Notes under the pieces: generated by a model | Told to the model about the DNA's origin: nothing | Database searches by the model: none | Seen by the model: only the letters and a program-made list of their open reading frames with translations | NCBI GenBank assembly: GCA_049366695.1 | Contig: JBMNCR010000006.1 | Location: 1-10,525, forward strand | DNA: 10,525 bases | Direction of reading: 5' to 3' | Source: JBMNCR01 sp049366695 | GTDB taxonomy: Bacteria > Bacillota > Clostridia > Eubacteriales > Alkalibacteraceae | Shown here: positions 6,592 to 10,525 of the stretch, one piece after another | Layout: each line of letters begins with the position of its first letter | How positions within the stretch are numbered: the first letter of the stretch is position 1 | Made by a program: the position numbers and the translations under genes

Positions 6592-7711
6592 AAAAACTTA
6601 TATGATGCCTTCGCATGTGAACATTTAGAACCAATCCAATAGCCATAAGATTAGTTATTAATGAACTCCCTCCATAACTAAGAAAAGGTAAAGTAATTCC
6701 TGTTATAGGCATAACACCTATGGTCATCCCAATATTTTCTAATATCTGAAACAAAAACATAAAAAATACACCAATTATTATGAGTGTACCATATTCATCT
6801 TTAGCAGCTCTTGCATCTATTAATAATCGATAAAGAAATAAAGTAAAAAGTATCACCACCACAGAAGCTCCAATAAATCCTGTAGTTTCAGAAATTACCG
6901 AAAAGATAAAATCAGTCCACTGTGCAGGTAAATAATTAAGTTTAGCCATGGTATTTTCTGCATTAAATCCCTTACCAAAAATACCACCAGATCCTACTGT
7001 TATCATAGATTGTATAGCATGGTAACCATCACCAAGAGGATCGTTCATAGGATTAAAAAGAGTAATAATTCTATTTTTTTGATAATCATGCATAAAATAA
7101 TTCCACATTATAGGCATACCCACTACTGCACTTATTACAACTCCATAAATATATTTCATATTCAAACCTGCTACAAATAACATACCTGCAGCAATAAATA
7201 CGAATACTAGAGATTGACCTAAATCTGGTTGTTTATATATAAGTAGTATAGGAATAGAAATAAATAATAATAATACTACTACATCGAAAATTTTATTTAA
7301 TCTATCTTTTCTTTTTTCTAATAGCTTCGCAAATGCCAATATAAATCCAATCTTAGCGATTTCAGAAGTCTGTAAATCCATAAATATAAGATCCACCCAT
7401 CCACGAGTACCTTTCATTTCTTTACCAATCCCGGGTATATAAACAATTATCAATAATACTAAACATATTCCAAATATATGTGCCCAGTATTGACCAAACA
7501 TTTGATAATCAATACTTATTATTATTATTATTGCAACAAAACCTATAGTAAAGGCAATCATCTGCTTCATTATATAATCTGATGAAGGCCCTGCAATAAA
7601 ATTTTCTGTATTTGTAGCAATTCTTATAGCTATTAAACCAATAGTAGATAAAACTATTACTAAAAAAATTAGCATATAATCAAGCTGTTTTATATATTTT
7701 TTAAATTCCAT
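6590..7711 (-). CDS. rodA: RodA, SEDS-family peptidoglycan glycosyltransferase
   Basis: This 373-residue polytopic inner-membrane protein of the SEDS family polymerises lipid II into glycan strands during cell elongation, working with a class B penicillin-binding protein. About ten hydrophobic segments are visible. Family motifs are QPDLGQSLVF (161-170), a GDGYHAIQSMITVGSGG segment (227-243), QWTDFIFSVISE (264-275), whose Asp267 matches the essential catalytic Asp of RodA, and LPFLSYGGSS (341-350). It is nearer to RodA than to FtsW or SpoVE by its place in the min cluster. ATG at 7711 is chosen because GAGGTG lies just upstream; a start four codons earlier has no ribosome binding site. It lies 73 nt from minE with an extended -10 element between them. 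No penicillin-binding protein partner gene is in the window. Confidence 0.93.
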   Translation of the reverse strand: MEFKKYIKQLDYMLIFLVIVLSTIGLIAIRIATNTENFIAGPSSDYIMKQMIAFTIGFVAIIIIISIDYQMFGQYWAHIFGICLVLLIIVYIPGIGKEMKGTRGWVDLIFMDLQTSEIAKIGFILAFAKLLEKRKDRLNKIFDVVVLLLFISIPILLIYKQPDLGQSLVFVFIAAGMLFVAGLNMKYIYGVVISAVVGMPIMWNYFMHDYQKNRIITLFNPMNDPLGDGYHAIQSMITVGSGGIFGKGFNAENTMAKLNYLPAQWTDFIFSVISETTGFIGASVVVILFTLFLYRLLIDARAAKDEYGTLIIIGVFFMFLFQILENIGMTIGVMPITGITLPFLSYGGSSLITNLMAIGLVLNVHMRRHHISF

Positions 7712-7756
7712 TATGCACCTCATAAAATATGAAAATCAATTCATTTGTTGAGAATA

Positions 7757-7765
7757 ATTATACCA
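7757..7765 (-). promoter_or_regulatory. Extended -10 promoter element upstream of rodA
   Basis: The minus strand reads TGGTATAAT (7765-7757), a perfect -10 box with the TGn extension that can work without a good -35 box. No convincing -35 hexamer is found 16-18 nt upstream. It sits in the 72-nt gap between minE and rodA, with an expected start near 7750, and could give rodA transcription additional to that from minD. Confidence 0.45.
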
Positions 7766-7783
7766 TAAATATAATAGTATCAT

Positions 7784-8032
7784 CTACTTGTTACTGTTGG
7801 AAATTGGCATAATTGCTATTATAGCAGATTCTTCATTCTCTTCTTCTGTAATAAATAATTCACATGCCTCTCTATTAATTTCAAAATAATCTTCAACAGA
7901 ATTGATTAATTCAGATTTTATTAAATCTAATAATTCTTTTGATATATTATGTTTTTCATAAGATAGTAAATCTAACAATCTCTTTTTTGCTACATTTTTA
8001 CTATTATCTTGATTATTTTTTAAAAACCTCAT
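7784..8032 (-). CDS. minE: Cell division topological specificity factor MinE
   Basis: MinE stimulates the MinD ATPase at the membrane, driving Min pattern formation that keeps division at mid-cell. The 82-residue length is usual. The N-terminal MRFLKN is a short amphipathic membrane-binding stretch. NVAKKRLLDLLSYEK (about 13-27) is the MinD-interacting segment (compare AKERLQ in E. coli). ELLDLIKSELINSVEDYF and the C-terminal strands form the dimerisation domain. The start is ATG at 8032 with AGGAG seven bases upstream. Frames that read further up overlap the minD stop codon and would use TTG. Only 11 nt separate the minD stop from this start, so the two genes are co-translated. Confidence 0.9.
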   Translation of the reverse strand: MRFLKNNQDNSKNVAKKRLLDLLSYEKHNISKELLDLIKSELINSVEDYFEINREACELFITEEENEESAIIAIMPISNSNK

Positions 8033-8043
8033 TATATTTCTCC

Positions 8044-8829
8044 TCAAAAAATCTTAAATAATTTACTAAACAAACTTCTTTTATAATCTAATTCTATATA
8101 TGGCACATCTTCTCCCATCATTCTTCCTGCAATATTTCTATACGCTTGTCCCGTAATAGATTTAGAATTCATAATAACAGGTTCCCCTCTATTAGTAGTA
8201 ATGACAATATCTTTATTATCAGGAATTATTCCTAACAATTCTATGGAAAGAATATCTAGCATATCATCAACACTCAACATTTCTCCTCTCTTTACTAAAT
8301 CCATTCTCAATCTGTTTATTATTAATTTAGAATTATTTAACCCAGAAGAATTCAATAAACCAATAATTTTATCAGCATCCCTCACCGCTGAAACTTCAGG
8401 AATAGTTACAACTATGGATTTATCTGCACCTGCTATAGCATTTTCAAATCCTCTTTCAATTCCTGCTGGACAATCTATTAGTATATAATCGTATTCTTGT
8501 TTTAATAAATCACACAAGTCTTTCATATTTTCAGGAGTAATATCCGTTTTGTTATTTGTCTGTGCTGCAGGCAATAAATATAACTCTTCAAATCTCCTAT
8601 CTTTTATCAAAGCTTGATTAAATCTACATCTACCTTCGACTACATCTACAATATTATATACTATCCTATTTTCCAGCCCCATTACTACATCAAGATTTCT
8701 TAATCCTATGTCTGCATCAATAACTACAACTCTATTATTCATCATAGCCAACGCTGAACCCAAGTTTGCAGTTGTAGTTGTTTTTCCTACCCCACCTTTA
8801 CCAGAAGTTACAACATATACTTCTCCCAT
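8044..8829 (-). CDS. minD: Septum site-determining ATPase MinD
   Basis: MinD is a ParA/MinD-type ATPase that dimerises on the membrane with ATP and recruits the division inhibitor MinC; MinE releases it. The 261-residue protein has the deviant Walker A KGGVGKTT (11-18, Lys11 and Lys16), DADIGLRNLD (38-47, Asp40), the Walker B-like YILIDCPAG (115-123) and RDADK (150-154, Asp152). A C-terminal amphipathic membrane-targeting helix, YKRSLFSKLFKIF (249-261), closes it. The start is ATG at 8829, preceded by GGGGGAG; a start seven codons upstream lacks a ribosome binding site and adds a non-family extension. minC, normally just upstream, is absent: the upstream DNA is gene-free repeat sequence. No strong promoter could be picked out in the approximately 150 nt before the gene. 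Confidence 0.96.
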   Translation of the reverse strand: MGEVYVVTSGKGGVGKTTTTANLGSALAMMNNRVVVIDADIGLRNLDVVMGLENRIVYNIVDVVEGRCRFNQALIKDRRFEELYLLPAAQTNNKTDITPENMKDLCDLLKQEYDYILIDCPAGIERGFENAIAGADKSIVVTIPEVSAVRDADKIIGLLNSSGLNNSKLIINRLRMDLVKRGEMLSVDDMLDILSIELLGIIPDNKDIVITTNRGEPVIMNSKSITGQAYRNIAGRMMGEDVPYIELDYKRSLFSKLFKIF

Positions 8830-8974
8830 AGGACTCCCCCTTGCTTTCATGCTAAATATTATTTTACCAAATAATATATGAATTTTTTGTCTTCTAATGT
8901 AATACTTTGCAAATTCTTTTAAAAATTAACCTAAAGATACATCTTTTGCATACTAAAATCTCACAGTCTAAACG

Positions 8975-9063
8975 GGGTTCGGATATACACCATTACCTTT
9001 AACAGCCGATAAATTCTTAACACTTCTCATATATCAAATAGATTAAAGGTAGCTAATATCATG
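8975..9063. repeat. Repeat copy C, eroded
   Basis: Positions 9001-9021 match 9207-9227 of copy A at 20 of 21 bases (core CAGCCGATAAATTCTTAAC). Shorter shared words continue in the same order (CTTCTC, GATTAA, AGCTAATA up to 9058). A perfect 9-bp inverted repeat, TACCTTTAA (8994-9002) and TTAAAGGTA (9043-9051), encloses the conserved core, so this copy can also form a hairpin, with a different stem from copy A. The outer arms seen in copy A are missing. Confidence 0.6.
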
Positions 9064-9081
9064 TAAATCGCATGAAAAAAA

Positions 9082-9332
9082 ATAAACCTAATTCTTGGTT
9101 ACATACTTGATTTAGGCGTATTATTAATACAATCCAAACACGCTTACGCCAACACCAATGGAAAGAACTCGAAGATAACCTAAATTTTTGGAACTCACTA
9201 CGTTCAAACAGCCGACAAATTCTTAACGGTTATCTTCTCCTTCTTTTGAATTAAGCGAAGCTAATAACTTGCTATTGTAGTAATAATACGCCTAGATACT
9301 CTATATAGTATTTTACTTTGATCTAAGTTTAT
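9082..9332. repeat. Repeat copy A: long imperfect palindrome, MITE-like or structured-RNA element
   Basis: The two halves are complementary at several nested levels. Outer: 9082-9107 against 9307-9332, 18 of 26 matching. Main arms: 9110-9133 against 9274-9297, 22 of 24 matching, with the unbroken 14-nt core TAGGCGTATTATTA (9113-9126) and TAATAATACGCCTA (9281-9294). Inner: GAAGATAACC (9171-9180) and GGTTATCTTC (9228-9237), perfect. Innermost: GAAC (9192-9195) and GTTC (9202-9205). The DNA between main and inner arms is of nearly equal length (37 and 36 nt) and partly complementary. There is no transposase frame. No target-site duplication directly next to the arms is convincing; ATACT occurs near both sides (9103-9107, 9296-9300) but not at matching borders. 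It could be a relic of a non-autonomous transposable element or a palindromic intergenic repeat transcribed as RNA. Confidence 0.75.
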
Positions 9333-9434
9333 ATTTATAAAAAGATTTGAAGAATCTTATGATGAGAAATTAGTTTGAAAAATATAAATATACTATGTGT
9401 ATAAAAGCAATAAACACTAGGTCAAACACATTAA

Positions 9435-9664
9435 AAAACACTCAATACTTAATTACATAATTGACTTTAGTGTATTATTAATACAATTAAACGTACCTGC
9501 GTCAACACCATTGAAAAGTGAAAAGCAATTCTAATAATATAGTTTTCTAAAGTAAATATTATTTGCTATCTTCATAATTATTTTAATCATAGATTATCGG
9601 AACTCATACGTTTAAATTCTTAACGGTTATGCTCTCTTTCTTTTGAATTAAGCGAAACTAATAC
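9435..9664. repeat. Repeat copy B, diverged, right arm lost
   Basis: This copy lies in the same orientation as copy A. Shared exact words in order are GTATTATTAATACAAT (9472-9487; 9118-9133 in A), AACACCA (9504-9510), GGAACTCA (9599-9606), AAATTCTTAACGGTTAT (9614-9630; 9217-9233 in A) and TTCTTTTGAATTAAGCGAA (9638-9656; 9241-9259 in A). Relative to A, the middle (about 9519-9598) carries extra, unrelated sequence. The CAGCCGAC segment is deleted, and the right arm that would pair with the left arm is gone. The left half therefore no longer forms the long hairpin. Confidence 0.7.
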
Positions 9665-9690
9665 CTCTTTAGTGCGTACCACTCATCAAT

Positions 9691-9746
9691 AAAATAAGCC
9701 TTTACTACAACATTTCTTTTTATACAATGTTAGTATAGTAAAGGCA
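9691..9746 (-). terminator. Intrinsic terminator of the lipoprotein gene
   Basis: On the minus strand, GCCTTTACTA (9745-9736) pairs with TAGTAAAGGC (9707-9698). After a small internal bulge, AACATT (9731-9726) pairs with AATGTT (9714-9709). The loop is 11 nt. The second arm is followed by TTATTTTATT. It starts 6 nt after the lipoprotein stop codon. The stem is about 16 bp in all, the longest compact hairpin in the window. Confidence 0.8.
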
Positions 9747-9751
9747 TTAGT

Positions 9752-10465
9752 TTATTTGCTAATTCTTATTGCTTCATTAGTTTTCTCTTCAAATTCTGCT
9801 AATGTTTGTTTCATATTTCCACCTTCATTATCTTCTACATATCTTTCAATATTTCCAGCTTCATCAATGTAAAATTCAGTTTGATAAACACTTAATGAAT
9901 AAATAGATCCTTTTGGAATATCTTTATGTAAATCTTCTTCATGAAATTTACCGAAAATTAGTAATTTATCATCAACTTGCAACATTGTATCTTTAGTCCC
10001 AATATATGATGCTACAGTGTAATTTTTAGCTTTTTCCTTAGTCATATTGTCTTTTGGATCTAAATGGTGCTTTACATCATCCCAGTAATTATCTAATGTT
10101 GTAATACCACCATACTTACTATACGTAACTAAATCACCTTTCTGGTAATTCCCTTTATAACACTTTTCTATTTCAAAAATTGTTTTGGTATAAACACAAG
10201 CTACATCAACATCAACATATTCTAATTCTTTTACTTTCCCCATAATTATACAATCAGCATCTTTTGACATATCTCCTATTGTGTCATATTTAACTGCTAA
10301 AGAAAAATTCGTATAATTCTCAAAATCAGTTTCAGTAGCTTCAACCTGTAAATCTTGGCTATTTTTCATATCTATTGATTCATTGTCATTTAGTTCAATT
10401 TCATTTTTACAACCAAAAAGAATTATTGACATTACAATTATTAGACTTATTATTAACTTTTTCAT
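9752..10465 (-). CDS. Predicted lipoprotein of unknown function
   Basis: This 237-residue exported protein has a lipoprotein signal: MKK, a hydrophobic stretch (4-17) and lipobox LFGC with the modified Cys19, followed by an acidic, Asn/Ser-rich tether (about 20-55). The mature domain alternates short hydrophobic strands: DADCIIMGKVKEL (69-81), a YTKTIFEIEKCYKGN segment ending at YSKYGG (92-120), and DKLLIFGKFHEE (166-177). This resembles small beta-barrel domains of Firmicutes lipoproteins with a KG-x-GD-GG pattern, but no named family is recognised. Three further Cys (72, 90, 102) could form disulfides or bind metal. ATG at 10465 lies 5 nt after AGGAGG (10476-10471); an in-frame TTG one codon earlier is too close to it. 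It ends in its own terminator, so it is probably separate from minD. Its promoter, if separate, lies beyond the window. Confidence 0.75.
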   Translation of the reverse strand: MKKLIISLIIVMSIILFGCKNEIELNDNESIDMKNSQDLQVEATETDFENYTNFSLAVKYDTIGDMSKDADCIIMGKVKELEYVDVDVACVYTKTIFEIEKCYKGNYQKGDLVTYSKYGGITTLDNYWDDVKHHLDPKDNMTKEKAKNYTVASYIGTKDTMLQVDDKLLIFGKFHEEDLHKDIPKGSIYSLSVYQTEFYIDEAGNIERYVEDNEGGNMKQTLAEFEEKTNEAIRISK

Positions 10466-10525
10466 CAAATCCTCCTAATATAAATGATTTATGCCATTAC
10501 AATCATCTGCTTGAGCATTATTAAC

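Larger units (their letters stand above)
8830..9751. other. Gene-free region of about 920 bp filled with decayed repeats
   Basis: No plausible coding frame exists on either strand. From left to right it holds: an A/T-rich stretch next to minD with a dyad AAAGATACATCTTT at 8933-8946; eroded repeat copy C (8975-9063); the palindromic copy A (9082-9332); about 100 nt of A/T-rich DNA with only a small AAGATT/AATCTT hairpin at 9342-9358; eroded copy B (9435-9664); and the lipoprotein terminator (9691-9746). It occupies the place where minC and the mre genes lie in related genomes. Confidence 0.8.

Noticed and set aside
8201..8488. A 95-codon plus-strand frame inside minD
   Set aside because: It lies entirely opposite the well-supported minD gene and has no family-like motifs.
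9103..9300. ATACT as a target-site duplication around the palindrome
   Set aside because: The two copies are not at equivalent borders of the arms (the left one is separated from the arm by two bases, while the right one overlaps the end of the arm), and similarity to copy B extends beyond the left one.
9342..9358. AAGATT/AATCTT hairpin between repeat copies
   Set aside because: Only 6 A/T-rich pairs and no gene upstream on either strand to terminate.
9667..9674. CTTTAGTG repeated from the left arm of copy B, possibly the start of a fourth copy
   Set aside because: Only 8 nt match and the following sequence does not continue the repeat.
8830..9751. A riboswitch or long regulatory leader for minD
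   Set aside because: No known riboswitch core or T-box signature was seen. The structure is explained better by repeat copies that also occur away from any gene start.
10466..10525. Possible tail of an upstream gene at the window edge
   Set aside because: Two minus-strand frames are open for a few codons up to the edge, but this is too short to support a gene.

Overview
The window is very AT-rich, with dense gene packing, AGGAGG-type ribosome binding sites and A/T-tract terminators. It carries a minD-minE-rodA-spoIVFA-spoIVFB block together with the two-gene radical SAM pair that usually accompanies it in Clostridia. This points to a low-GC, endospore-forming member of the Clostridia. No genus can be named from the sequence alone. 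There are no rRNA or tRNA genes, no CRISPR array and no transposase gene.

Layout, left to right: a small carbonic anhydrase-like gene (67-450, + strand) converges on everything else, with a hairpin at about 450-510 that can act as a two-way terminator. All other genes are on the minus strand, so transcription runs from right to left. Starting at the right edge, there is a lipoprotein of unknown function (9752-10465) closed by a clear hairpin terminator. A gene-free stretch of about 920 bp follows, filled with decayed, partly palindromic repeats. Then come minD, minE and rodA (division-site placement and cell-wall elongation), ending in a terminator that overlaps the rodA stop codon. Next are spoIVFA- and spoIVFB-like genes (sporulation intramembrane proteolysis), a B12-domain/radical SAM protein overlapping its partner protein (DUF2344), and finally gltX with its own strong promoter.

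The order min-rodA-spoIVFA-spoIVFB-radical SAM pair matches a widely conserved Firmicutes chromosomal cluster (in Bacillus subtilis mreBCD-minCD-spoIVFAB-rplU). Here it is cut short on both sides. The mre genes and minC, expected upstream of minD, are replaced by repeat DNA and a lipoprotein gene. The rng/rplU/rpmA/obg genes, expected after the radical SAM pair, are replaced by gltX.

Most genes are ordinary. Points deserving a second look are: (1) a roughly 250-bp imperfect palindrome at 9082-9332 with 24-nt arms matching at 22 positions, flanked by two more eroded relatives; (2) an Asp in place of the catalytic Glu in the HExxH motif of the SpoIVFB-like protease (HDFAH); (3) loss of the metal-binding residues of the LytM domain in its partner; (4) the unusually short carbonic anhydrase-like protein. 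I do not see convincing evidence of an undescribed multi-gene system.
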